64,000 nucleotides of DNA, from the NCBI GenBank assembly GCA_017644045.1, contig JAEPMI010000003.1:124001-188000 (forward strand), written 5' to 3'. Position numbers and translations under genes: made by a program. The notes below the pieces were generated by a model, which saw only the letters and a list, made by a program, of their open reading frames with translations, ran no database searches and was not told the DNA's origin. Numbering within the stretch: position 1 is the stretch's first letter; each line of letters opens with the position of its first letter. Source of the DNA: Deltaproteobacteria bacterium. Its GTDB lineage: Bacteria > Myxococcota_A > Polyangia > Polyangiales > Houyiibacteriaceae. Positions 1-7,974 of this stretch are shown here, one piece after another.

Positions 1-716
1 CCATCGACACCAGCGACCCCGACCACTGGGTCTTTCCGGAGGGCACCCGCCTCTTCAAGGAGTTCGTCGTCGAGGGGCGTCCGGTCGAGACCCGCCTGCT
101 CTGGAAGACCGGCCCCTCGCGCGACGAATGGCAGTACGTCGCCTACCGCTTCCGCGAGGACGGCAGCGACGCCGATCCGGTCCCCGCCGGCGAGGTCGAC
201 GCGCTCGGCACCGACCACGACATCCCCGACACGGCGGCCTGCCGCGACTGCCACCGCGGTGGCGGCGACTTCGTGCTCGGCGTCGGCGCGCTCCAGCTCG
301 AGCGATCCGTCTTCGACGACTGGGTCGATCGGGGCGTGCTCCCCACGGACGCACCCTGGGAGGAGCCACCGGGCAGCGACGTCGAACGGTCGGCGCTCGG
401 CTACCTCCACGGCAACTGCGGCCACTGCCACGGTGACGTCCACCCGCTCGCGACCATGCGCACGATGCGCCTTCGGCTACCCGTCGGCGTCACCGATCCG
501 TGGTCCGCCCCCGCGTGGACGACCACCCTCGATCGAACGGCGAGTCACACGATCGATGGCATGAACGCCATCGTGGTCGCCGGGGACCCGGACGCATCAC
601 AGCTCGCCATCCGGATGGGTCGCCGCGACGCCTATCAGATGCCGCCACGAGGCACCGAGGTCGTCGACCCCGACGGCCTCGCGGCCATCCGCGCCTGGAT
701 CCTCGCCGCTCCCTGA
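1..716 (+). CDS. Diheme c-type cytochrome-like secreted protein, C-terminal part (5' end outside window)
   Basis: The reading frame is open from base 3 to the TGA at 714-716, so the N-terminus lies upstream of the window. Two covalent haem-attachment motifs are visible: CRDCH encoded at 240-254 and CGHCH at 417-431. The first sits in a context resembling large cytochrome-type proteins that carry one CxxCH in an N-terminal half and another in a C-terminal repeat. The end of the protein (YQMPPRGTEVVD, then AIRAWI) is typical of cytochrome c domains in which a Met near the C-terminus serves as the axial ligand. I infer a periplasmic or surface electron carrier. The exact family is uncertain; it resembles SO2930-type diheme proteins, but this was not tested. 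It converges on the FG-GAP gene with only 3 nt between the stops. Confidence 0.75.
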   Translation, partial: IDTSDPDHWVFPEGTRLFKEFVVEGRPVETRLLWKTGPSRDEWQYVAYRFREDGSDADPVPAGEVDALGTDHDIPDTAACRDCHRGGGDFVLGVGALQLERSVFDDWVDRGVLPTDAPWEEPPGSDVERSALGYLHGNCGHCHGDVHPLATMRTMRLRLPVGVTDPWSAPAWTTTLDRTASHTIDGMNAIVVAGDPDASQLAIRMGRRDAYQMPPRGTEVVDPDGLAAIRAWILAAP

Positions 717-719
717 GCC

Positions 720-3353
720 CTACCTTCGGCGTCGCCAGCCCAGCGCGCCGAGCAGCAGAAGCAAGGCGGGCAAGCCCCGCGCTCCTCCGCCGCCCGGAGC
801 GACACAGCCGCAGCCGTCGTCGCCCATCGCCGGGACCCGATCCGGGCCACCGTCGACCGAGCTGCCGCCGCCGTCGGGGGCGATGTCGCACGCGCCTTCG
901 TCGACCTCGCCGTCGCAGTCCTCGTCCGCGCCGCTTCCGCAGACCTCGACCCCCGGCGCCACTGCCCCGGCGCACTCGTCCCAGCGTCCACCGACGCAGA
1001 CCTCGCTCCCCGCGCGGCACACGCCGACGCCGGCGCTCGTGGTGTCACCGCAGACACGCGTCTCGCCGCTCGCGCACTCCGCGGGCTCACCGCTGACGAC
1101 GACCTCGCGGCTGGTCGTGCGCACACCGCCCTCGTTGTCGACCACTCGCAGCGTCACCTCGAAGGTGCCGCCGGAGGCATAGGTGTGCTCCACCACGCGG
1201 CCGAGCCCGGTGGACCCGTCGCCGAAGTACCACTCCCACGCGAACACGCGTCCATCCGAGTCGCCGCTCGCCGTGGCGTCGAAGGTCACCGGGAGCGGCG
1301 CGGCGCCGCTCGACGGCGCGGCGGTGAAGCTCGCCGTCGGCGGCGTGCTCGACGCGACACCGACGAAGAAGGGCAGGGTGGCCGTCGACGCGGTCCCATC
1401 GCGGTCGGACGCGTTGACGGTGAGCGTGACGAGCGTATCGAGCGGGAGCGCCAGGTCGTTCGGCATCGGCACGATCGCCACCCGCTCGTCCAAGCGGTAG
1501 GCCAGGTCGCTCACGTCGGCGTTCGCCGGTCGGGCGCCGCCCCCGAGCGGCGCGTCGAAGGAGATCCGCACCGACGCCGGGTCCACGCCCGCGCCGTCGT
1601 CGGCGAAGTGCACGACCACCTTCGGAGCGACGCTCCAAGCTTGGCGGGTGGGAGAGACGATGGTGATCGTCGGCCCGTCTCCGGCCTCCGACCCCGGCAC
1701 CGTCGCCGCCAGCTCGGCCGTGGGCTCGCTCGCGTCGTTCTCGGTGCCCACGTGGACGACGGAGTAGAAGTAGGTGGATCCTGGCGTCACATCGGTGTCG
1801 AGGAACGAGACCGTCCCCTCCGTCACCGGATCGCTGAGCCCCTCGTCTTGGAAGGGCGTTCCCACCACCCCCACCAGCGCGCGGTCGCTCAGGTGGAGCC
1901 CCGGCGACGCAGCGCGGTACACCCGGTAGGAGCGGGCCGTCGCCGCGAACGCGGGAGCGTTCCAGGTCAGCTCGAGCCCACTTTCGACCGGGCTGACCGA
2001 TGCCCCACGCGGTATGTCCGCGGGCAGCCCGTCGGCGGGTGCGTACGAGTTGAGCAGGATGCGCACCCGGTCGCCGCCGCTGCCCACCCAGAGGTCGGCG
2101 GCGCCATCTCCATCGAGGTCGATGACGTCCGTGTCGTTGCCGATCGCGATCGGCCCGGTGCCGAAGTCGACCGACCGGTCCGCTCGGTAGGTGAAGACTC
2201 CGGCCCCGTCGTTCTCGAAGAAGTCGAGCCGGCCCTCTTCCCGGTGGTAGGCGACGAAGTCGAGGTCGCCGTCGTAGTCGGCGTCGAAGAGCTTCCCGTT
2301 GCCGCCGCTCAAGATCGCGTCGACCCCGCTGACCACGAAGGCCGTCGCGCTGGCCTCCGTGAACCCGCCGGAGCCGTCGTTGACGAAGATCGCGTGGCCC
2401 ACGTCGGGATGCGTGCCGACGTCACGGTCCAGCGCGACGGCGATGTCGAGGTCACCGTCGCCATCGACGTCGCCCAGGTTCATGCCCTGATGGAACCCAC
2501 CGCTGAGTGGTCCGATGGTCCGCACCGGGACGCCGAAGTCGATCGAGCTGGTCGTGAAGGAACCGGAGCCATCGTTGATGGCCAGGTTCACCCGCCGGTC
2601 CTTGCCGTTGATGAACACCAGGTCGTGGTCGCCGTCGCCGTCCACGTCGCCAGCCGCCAGCCCCATGATCAGGTCCGTCGCCGGCGGTAGGCCTCGCGCG
2701 ACGGAGTCCACGCGGTCGAAGGAGGCGCCGCCCTGGTTCACCAGGATCGTGAACGCGCGCGGCCAGCTCCCGACCATGCAGTCCGCGCCGCCGCCCGGGC
2801 AGCCGTGACCGCAGGCGTCGTCGGAGCAGAAGGCGTGGGCGGTCACGAAGTCGACGTCGCCGTCCCCTTCGAGATCCAAGTTGATGATGTTCAGCGCGCT
2901 GACCGGCTCCTGCCACGCCACGCGGAAGCGACCTTCCTCGTTGAGCTGGAGCGTGAGCGGCTCCCCATTGCCGCCCGAGAAGTTGTCCAGGTCGCCGTCA
3001 CCGTCCACGTCCGCCCACTGGAACGCGTCCTCGCCCCAGCCGCTGGCGCCCGGCATCCCGCGCAGGAGGAAGCCGGTGTAGCCGGCGTAGGGTGTCATCA
3101 GCGCGCCACCGGTGTTGCGCAAGAGTCCGTAGCGCGAGCCGAGCGCGCGGTCCGGCAGACCGTCTCCATCGAAGTCGGCGAAGTCACCGTCGTAGTAGTT
3201 CTCGTTCGAGTTGACCTGGCCCGCGCGCGAACCGCTGAACGAGTACACATCGGTCATCAGCGCGTCGCTCGACTCCACGAAGCCTGCCCATTGCGCGTGG
3301 GCGGACGGAGCGAAGAGGGCGCAGAGGCAAGCGAGGAGAGCGATGCGGGTCAT
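720..3353 (-). CDS. Secreted FG-GAP repeat protein with Fn3-like and PKD domains and MYXO-CTERM tail
   Basis: This is a protein of 877 residues if started at the ATG at 3353, which gives a clean signal peptide of about 20 residues ending AHA|Q. An upstream extension would remove the signal from the N-terminus, so I reject it. At least seven calcium-loop repeats of the DxDGDGxxD type (FG-GAP/VCBS) fill roughly residues 25-430 and predict a beta-propeller. A fibronectin-III-like segment follows (about 440-560), then a PKD domain with WYFGDGSTG (about 660-750). A Cys-rich stretch with CGSGADEDCDGEVDEG is of the metal-binding kind common in Myxococcota proteins. The C-terminus has CGCV, a Leu-rich helix and RRRR, a MYXO-CTERM sorting tail. 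It is probably exported and held on or released from the outer surface. Its start lies 55 nt from operator copy 1. Ligand and role are unknown. Confidence 0.85.
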   Translation of the reverse strand: MTRIALLACLCALFAPSAHAQWAGFVESSDALMTDVYSFSGSRAGQVNSNENYYDGDFADFDGDGLPDRALGSRYGLLRNTGGALMTPYAGYTGFLLRGMPGASGWGEDAFQWADVDGDGDLDNFSGGNGEPLTLQLNEEGRFRVAWQEPVSALNIINLDLEGDGDVDFVTAHAFCSDDACGHGCPGGGADCMVGSWPRAFTILVNQGGASFDRVDSVARGLPPATDLIMGLAAGDVDGDGDHDLVFINGKDRRVNLAINDGSGSFTTSSIDFGVPVRTIGPLSGGFHQGMNLGDVDGDGDLDIAVALDRDVGTHPDVGHAIFVNDGSGGFTEASATAFVVSGVDAILSGGNGKLFDADYDGDLDFVAYHREEGRLDFFENDGAGVFTYRADRSVDFGTGPIAIGNDTDVIDLDGDGAADLWVGSGGDRVRILLNSYAPADGLPADIPRGASVSPVESGLELTWNAPAFAATARSYRVYRAASPGLHLSDRALVGVVGTPFQDEGLSDPVTEGTVSFLDTDVTPGSTYFYSVVHVGTENDASEPTAELAATVPGSEAGDGPTITIVSPTRQAWSVAPKVVVHFADDGAGVDPASVRISFDAPLGGGARPANADVSDLAYRLDERVAIVPMPNDLALPLDTLVTLTVNASDRDGTASTATLPFFVGVASSTPPTASFTAAPSSGAAPLPVTFDATASGDSDGRVFAWEWYFGDGSTGLGRVVEHTYASGGTFEVTLRVVDNEGGVRTTSREVVVSGEPAECASGETRVCGDTTSAGVGVCRAGSEVCVGGRWDECAGAVAPGVEVCGSGADEDCDGEVDEGACDIAPDGGGSSVDGGPDRVPAMGDDGCGCVAPGGGGARGLPALLLLLGALGWRRRR

Positions 3354-3407
3354 GCGCTCAGAGATACCCGCCCGAACGCGCGTTCTACACCTCCCCGCGC
3401 GAAGTTC

Positions 3408-3425
3408 CGTATTCGCTCGTATACG
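3408..3425. promoter_or_regulatory. Candidate operator copy 1 (CGTATTC-N3-C-GTATACG)
   Basis: The sequence CGTATTCGCTCGTATACG is an imperfect palindrome of 18 bp. It lies in the divergent gap between the FG-GAP gene and the peroxidase-fusion gene, 55 nt upstream of the FG-GAP ATG. Two near-identical copies occur at 3435-3452 and 5820-5837. It is AT-rich compared with its surroundings. I infer a binding site for a dimeric regulator, most simply the TIGR02147 protein encoded at 6419. Confidence 0.5.
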
Positions 3426-3434
3426 GACGCGCGG

Positions 3435-3452
3435 CGTATTCCGTCGAATACA
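3435..3452. promoter_or_regulatory. Candidate operator copy 2 (CGTATTC-CGTC-GAATACA)
   Basis: GTATTC-CGTC-GAATAC (3436-3451) is a perfect 6-bp inverted repeat with a 4-nt spacer, starting 27 bp after copy 1. It ends 64 nt before the GTG that I prefer as the start of the peroxidase-fusion gene. The alternative ATG at 3456 would lie only 4 nt from the site, which is one reason to disfavour that start. Confidence 0.5.
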
Positions 3453-3515
3453 CCAATGCCGTCGAACCCCGCGCTCACGCTTGGCGGGGCCGGGTCGCTT
3501 GGGCACCCTGATCGG

Positions 3516-5894
3516 GTGCGGGGCGCGGGATGGTGGGGTGCGGTGACGTTCTTGGCCGTGACGGTGACCGCGCCCGCCGCCGCCCAGAACTTCCCGCCCC
3601 GGGCGCGCGTGAGCGCCTCAACCGTCGAGGCGCTCGTCGGCGAGTCCGTGACCCTCGACGCGCGCGCCAGCATCGACCCGGACGAGGGTCCGATGCCGCT
3701 CACCTATCGCTGGGAGCTGGGCGACGGCACCGTCGCCGAGGGACCCGTGGTGCTTCACGGCTACGACGCTGCCGGGCTCTATTCGATCCGCGTGATCGTC
3801 AGCGATGGCGTGTCGGAGTCGGTGGCTGGCGTCGAGGTCGGCGTCGTACCTGCCCCCTCGGCCGTTCTGGCGCGCGCGAGCGCGACCATCGCTCTCACCC
3901 CGCAGGCGCTCTTCGTGGCCAACGAGGACTCCGGCTCGATGTCGCGTCTCGAACTCTCCGACGGCTCGGTGCGCGAGCGGTCTGTCTGCGCGGCGCCGAC
4001 CTCGCTCGCCGTCGTGAATGGTGTCGTCCACCTGACCTGTGAGAGCGGTGAGCTGCTCCGGGTCGATGCCGATTCGCTCGACGTACGCACGCGCACGGAG
4101 GTGGGGCTCGGCGCGCGAGGGCTGGTCTCGCTCTCCGGCGACCGTGTGCTCGTCGCGCTGGAGAGCGAGCGTGCGCTGGCCATCGTCGACGGGGCCGATG
4201 TCCAGCGGGTTCCCCTCGAGATCGCCCCTCACGCGGTCGCGGTCGATGGGAACGGCGCGGAGGCGTGGGTCACCAGTCTGCGATCGTCCGGCGAGTTCGG
4301 CCGCGTGGTTCGGGTCGAGCTCGCGCCGCGGACCGTCGCCGAGGTCGCCCTCGCGGTCGATCCGGGGCCGGACACGTCGACGTCCGGCCGCGGCATCCCG
4401 AACGTCCTCGCTGCCATCGCCATCGACCCTCGCGGAGACACCGTGTGGGTGGGAGGCATCAAGCAGAACACCGGGCGCGGCCTCTTCGTCTCTGGCGAGC
4501 CCCTCGACACGCGAAGCCGACTCCGTGGAGTGCTCCTCCCGGTCGACCGCTCGAGCGGCGGGGACCTCGTGAGCGGGCGGCTGGACACCAACGACGCCGA
4601 CGCGGTCAGCGGCATCGCCTTCTCCCCGCGCGGGCGCTTCGCCTACCTCACCCACCAGGGCGCCGGGAGCCTCTCCGTGTACGACCTCCTTCGATTCGCG
4701 GACGCCGACCGGACCTCGACGGATGCCTTTCCCTTCGAAGCGCGCATCGACGTCGGCGACGCCCCAGGGTCGGTCGTGCTGAACGCCGCGGGCGACCGAG
4801 CGTACGTGCACGCGCGCCTCTCCCGAGCGGTGGTGGTCCTCGATCTCGGCGACTCGCGGGGGCCGGTGGAGGTCGACCGGATCCCGGTGACCGAGGAGCC
4901 GCTCCCGTCGTTGGTCGCGGAGGGCAAGCGGCTCTTCCACCGCAGCCGCGCGCCCGTGCACTCGGATCAGAGCTACATCGCCTGCGCGTCGTGTCACCCG
5001 GACGGCGGCCACGATGGACGGACCTGGGACTTCACCCAGTTCGGCGAGGGCCTCCGGAACACCATCGATCTCCGTGGTCGTGCGGGGCTCGCCCACGGGC
5101 CGCTCCACTGGAGCGCCAACTTCGACGAGGTCCAGGACTTCGAGAACGACATCGTCGCGAGCTTCGGCGGCACCGGGCTCGCCGGGGACGGCGACCCGCC
5201 GCACCCGCCCTTGGGTGAGCCGAACGGTGGTCGCAGCCGTGCGCTCGACGCGCTGGCCGCGTACGTGAGCTCGCTCGGTCGTGTTCCCCGGAGTCCGTTC
5301 CGTGCAGCCGATGGCTCGCTCACCGCCGAGGCGCTCCGGGGCAAAGCGATCTTCCACGACCCACGCAGCGCCTGTGCCACCTGCCACGCACCGCCGCGTT
5401 TCACCGATAGTGGGTCGGAGCTTCACGACGTCGGCACGCTGGGCGCCGGAAGCGGGGGGCGCCTCGGCGGACCGCTCGAGGGGATGGACACGCCCACGCT
5501 CCTCGGACTCTGGGACACGGCGCCCTACCTCCACGACGGCAGCGCGCCAACCCTCGACGGGGTCCTCGACCGGAACACCGAGGATCGGCACGGTCGAACG
5601 AGCCACCTGAGTGACGCCCAGCGTTCGGACCTCGTGGCGTTCCTCCTGAGCCTGGACGGTTCCGACGACGAGCTCCCCGCCGTGCCGATGAACGACGCCG
5701 GGACAGGCGGCGCTCCATCGGTGGGCGGCGGCGGTTGCAGTGGGTGTTCCGTCGAGCGAGCGCGGCCGACGCCCGCGCTCCTCCTCGCCTTGCTGCTGGT
5801 CTGGCGTCGGCGCGGCGAACGTATTCTGACGTATACGGAAAGACGGGCGGGAGCGTGCCGAGAGAGCCGGCGAGTCGGTAGGGTGGACCCATGA
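3516..5894 (+). CDS. Secreted PKD / beta-propeller / diheme peroxidase-like fusion protein with MYXO-CTERM-like end
   Basis: I chose the GTG at 3516 (792 residues) because it directly yields a signal peptide ending APAAAQ. An in-frame ATG at 3456 would add 20 residues ahead of that signal. Domains in order: a PKD domain (about residues 30-110, with WELGDGT), a YVTN-like beta-propeller (about 120-470), then a MauG/cytochrome-c-peroxidase-like region. The last carries CASCH at residues 490-494, CATCH at 620-624, and the family signature MDTPTLLGLWDTAPYLHDGS. Two haems and a periplasmic or surface location are therefore expected. A CSGCS motif, Leu-rich helix and WRRRG form a MYXO-CTERM-like tail, but unusually the frame continues about 24 residues further to a TGA at 5892. 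That TGA overlaps the next gene's ATG. Such fusions are often called surface oxidases or peroxidases; the substrate is unknown. Confidence 0.8.
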   Translation: MRGAGWWGAVTFLAVTVTAPAAAQNFPPRARVSASTVEALVGESVTLDARASIDPDEGPMPLTYRWELGDGTVAEGPVVLHGYDAAGLYSIRVIVSDGVSESVAGVEVGVVPAPSAVLARASATIALTPQALFVANEDSGSMSRLELSDGSVRERSVCAAPTSLAVVNGVVHLTCESGELLRVDADSLDVRTRTEVGLGARGLVSLSGDRVLVALESERALAIVDGADVQRVPLEIAPHAVAVDGNGAEAWVTSLRSSGEFGRVVRVELAPRTVAEVALAVDPGPDTSTSGRGIPNVLAAIAIDPRGDTVWVGGIKQNTGRGLFVSGEPLDTRSRLRGVLLPVDRSSGGDLVSGRLDTNDADAVSGIAFSPRGRFAYLTHQGAGSLSVYDLLRFADADRTSTDAFPFEARIDVGDAPGSVVLNAAGDRAYVHARLSRAVVVLDLGDSRGPVEVDRIPVTEEPLPSLVAEGKRLFHRSRAPVHSDQSYIACASCHPDGGHDGRTWDFTQFGEGLRNTIDLRGRAGLAHGPLHWSANFDEVQDFENDIVASFGGTGLAGDGDPPHPPLGEPNGGRSRALDALAAYVSSLGRVPRSPFRAADGSLTAEALRGKAIFHDPRSACATCHAPPRFTDSGSELHDVGTLGAGSGGRLGGPLEGMDTPTLLGLWDTAPYLHDGSAPTLDGVLDRNTEDRHGRTSHLSDAQRSDLVAFLLSLDGSDDELPAVPMNDAGTGGAPSVGGGGCSGCSVERARPTPALLLALLLVWRRRGERILTYTERRAGACRESRRVGRVDP
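5820..5837. promoter_or_regulatory. Candidate operator copy 3 (CGTATTC-TGAC-GTATACG)
   Basis: CGTATTCTGACGTATACG repeats the consensus seen at 3408 and 3435. It lies inside the last codons of the peroxidase-fusion gene, 54 nt before the ATG of the Cys-repeat lipoprotein that begins the operon containing the TIGR02147 regulator. The constant distance to the start codon (54, 55 and 64 nt in the three cases) suggests a real promoter or operator element rather than chance. Confidence 0.5.
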
Positions 5895-6412
5895 AACAGG
5901 GTCTCGGGTGGTGCTTCGGTGTGTTGTGGCTCTTGGCTGGGTGCGGTGACGACGGGGGCGGCAGTTGCCCACCGGAGTACCCCATTCTCCGCGAGGGATT
6001 CTGCTACGCCGAGGATGGCGCCGCGCCGACCATGGATGGCGGCTCGACCGACGCGACGACTCCCACGGCGGACATGACGAGCATGTCGGACGCGACCGTC
6101 GGCGACGGCGGGGAGTGCAGCGGCGAGCACCCGCTGGTCGAAGGCGACCGTCGCTACTGCGAGCCGGGGGACTGCTATTGCGCGGACGTCGACACCTGCT
6201 TCGCCGCGGCCGACGCCGCCGGGTGTTGTGCCGGGACGCCGGTGTGCGAGAGCGACGCCGACGGCGGCACCTGCATGGGGACACACCCGTTGGTGGACGG
6301 GGACCGCCGCTACTGCGAGGCGGGCGACTGCTACTGCGGCACGCCGGACAACTGCTATCCGGCCGCCACCGCGGCAGCTTGCTGTATGGTCGACCCGGTC
6401 TGCGACAGCTGA
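5891..6412 (+). CDS. Lipoprotein with two tandem Cys-rich repeats
   Basis: This 173-residue protein starts at an ATG that overlaps the stop of the preceding gene by 4 nt. The N-terminus has a short hydrophobic stretch and lipobox LLAGC followed by GDDGGG, a typical lipoprotein start. A Thr/Asp-rich linker leads to two tandem repeats of about 45 residues. Each contains HPLV(E/D)GDRRYCE, then GDCYC, a further Cys pair (GCC or ACC), and a closing VC(E/D)S. Every repeat has seven to eight Cys at matching spacings, so disulfide-bonded or metal-binding modules are likely. I do not recognise the module. It heads the operon with the TIGR02147 regulator and a second lipoprotein, 6 nt apart, and is likely controlled through operator copy 3. 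Confidence 0.8.
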   Translation: MKQGLGWCFGVLWLLAGCGDDGGGSCPPEYPILREGFCYAEDGAAPTMDGGSTDATTPTADMTSMSDATVGDGGECSGEHPLVEGDRRYCEPGDCYCADVDTCFAAADAAGCCAGTPVCESDADGGTCMGTHPLVDGDRRYCEAGDCYCGTPDNCYPAATAAACCMVDPVCDS

Positions 6413-6418
6413 GAGCTC

Positions 6419-7267
6419 ATGGCCGCCCGTAGCGCGATCGACATCTTCGAGTACCTGGACTACCGCGCGTACCTCCGGGACTTCTACTTGGAGCAGAAGG
6501 CTCGAGGCCGCGGGTTCTCCTATCGATCGTTCAGCCGTCGCGCGAAGCTGCGGTCCCCGAACTACCTCAAGCTCGTGATCGACGGCGAGCGCAACCTGAC
6601 GCAGCGCATGGCGACTCGCTTCGCGGCCGGCTGTGGTCTCGACGGCGAGGAGGCCGAGTTCTTCGTCGACCTCGTGGCGTTCGCCCAGGCGAAGACCGCC
6701 ACCGAGAAGGCCGCCCGCTACCGGAAGCTCACCGGCTCACGGCGCTATCGCAGCGCTCACGAGCTCGAAGTCGCGCAGGCCGACTACCACTCGAAGTGGT
6801 TCCTTCCGGCCATCCGCGAGCTCGTCGCGAGGGAGGACTTCGAGGACGACGCGGAATGGATCGCCAGCCGCCTCCGCCCGTGCATCACCACGGAGGAAGC
6901 GGCGGACGGGCTCGACCTGCTCTTACGGATCGGCCTCCTGATTCGCGCGGACGATGGGAGCGTCGCCCAGGGCGAGCCACTGGTGTCGACGGGACCCGAA
7001 GCGTTCGGGGTCCACATCGTCACGTATCATCGAGCCATGCTCGACCAGGCATCGGCGTCCCTCGACAACTTCACCGGCGCCGATCGGGACATCAGCTCGC
7101 TGACACTCTGTGTGGGCTCCGATGGGTTGCGACGGCTGAAGGAGCGGATTCGCCGCTTCCGCCGCGAGCTCCTCGAGCTCTCGGCGCTCGAGGACGATCC
7201 GGAGCAGGTGGTCCAGGTGAATCTGCAGCTCTTTCCGCTCTCGAGCCGTAGGAGCGAGGAGCCGTGA
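6419..7267 (+). CDS. TIGR02147 family (DUF4423) predicted transcriptional regulator
   Basis: This 282-residue protein has the hallmark start of the family: IFEYLDYRAYLRDFY near residues 9-23, then SYRSFSRRAKLRSPNYLKLVIDG, a helix-turn-helix-like stretch ending in the conserved NYLKLVI(D/S)G. The rest matches the DUF4423 layout, including the W(F/Y)LPAIREL helix around residue 125 and C-terminal (R)LKERIRRFRREL. The family is found mainly in Myxococcota, Fibrobacterota, Bdellovibrionota and relatives and is thought to be regulatory, though I know of little experimental work. The gene lies 6 nt after a lipoprotein and overlaps the next lipoprotein by 4 nt. It is the obvious candidate to bind the three CGTATTC/GTATACG sites nearby; that link is inference. 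Confidence 0.9.
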   Translation: MAARSAIDIFEYLDYRAYLRDFYLEQKARGRGFSYRSFSRRAKLRSPNYLKLVIDGERNLTQRMATRFAAGCGLDGEEAEFFVDLVAFAQAKTATEKAARYRKLTGSRRYRSAHELEVAQADYHSKWFLPAIRELVAREDFEDDAEWIASRLRPCITTEEAADGLDLLLRIGLLIRADDGSVAQGEPLVSTGPEAFGVHIVTYHRAMLDQASASLDNFTGADRDISSLTLCVGSDGLRRLKERIRRFRRELLELSALEDDPEQVVQVNLQLFPLSSRRSEEP

Positions 7268-7956
7268 GCGTCAGCCGTCGGACAGGTTGGCTGTTTCTCG
7301 GTCTGTCACTCGTCGCCTGCACCGGCACCGAGACCGGCAATCCGCCCTTCGATGGCGACTCGTACACGTCGGCGCCACTCGTGGCCTCGACGGACCCCGC
7401 GGACGAGCCGTCGGTCTTGGTCGACCAGGTCTTCGTCTCGTTCGCCGGGGTGCGCGTGCTCTCCGGCGAGGTTTGCGCACGCGTCAGCACCGAGCAGGGA
7501 GCCGAGGGCCGCGTCGCCAGTCTCCTCGCGGGCGCGTCGCTCGGTGAGCTCCCAGCCACGGACGACGCTTGCGGGGTGCGGGTGGAGCTGGCGGTAGCCG
7601 AGGCCGCGGACGATGTCCCGGAGTCCCTCGTGGGCGCGATGATCTGGATCCATGGAGAGCGCGCGGACGGGGCACCGGTCGAGATCCGGATCGCCTCGAT
7701 CGAGGCCTGGGAGCTCCGTGCGCCGGCGCCCTTCGTGCTCCGCGAAGGCACCATTCTCGCGCTCGACCTCGCGACCCTCGTCGAGAACGCGGCGGTGCTC
7801 GATGCGGCGCCAGACCCGGATGGGGTGGTCCGGCTGGACGAGCTCGCGGCGGGTTCCGCCGTCCTCGCCGCCAGCGGGCTCTTCGCCGACGTCGACGAGG
7901 ACGGGAGGATCTCCGATCCGGACCGCGCCAGCGGCGATCTCGCCCACCACGACTGA
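7264..7956 (+). CDS. TIGR02147-associated lipoprotein with ETGNP motif after the lipobox
   Basis: This protein of 230 residues starts at a GTG that overlaps the regulator's stop (GTGA). The signal ends in lipobox LVAC, directly followed by TGTETGNPP. A T-E/Q-T-G-N-P motif just behind the lipid-attached Cys is, as I recall, frequent in lipoproteins encoded next to TIGR02147 genes. The remaining chain contains only one Cys pair (residues near 77 and 104) and no family I recognise. It is acidic and predicted beta-rich, ending with a DVDEDGRISDPD loop that resembles a dockerin or EF-hand-like calcium loop. Co-expression with the regulator is expected. A sensory or envelope role is speculative. 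Confidence 0.75.
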   Translation: MSVSRRTGWLFLGLSLVACTGTETGNPPFDGDSYTSAPLVASTDPADEPSVLVDQVFVSFAGVRVLSGEVCARVSTEQGAEGRVASLLAGASLGELPATDDACGVRVELAVAEAADDVPESLVGAMIWIHGERADGAPVEIRIASIEAWELRAPAPFVLREGTILALDLATLVENAAVLDAAPDPDGVVRLDELAAGSAVLAASGLFADVDEDGRISDPDRASGDLAHHD

Positions 7957-7974
7957 GCCGGTGGCCGGCCAACC

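Noticed and set aside
2805-3455. N-terminal extension of the peroxidase-fusion protein
   Set aside because: It is antisense to the FG-GAP gene and would remove the signal peptide from the N-terminus.
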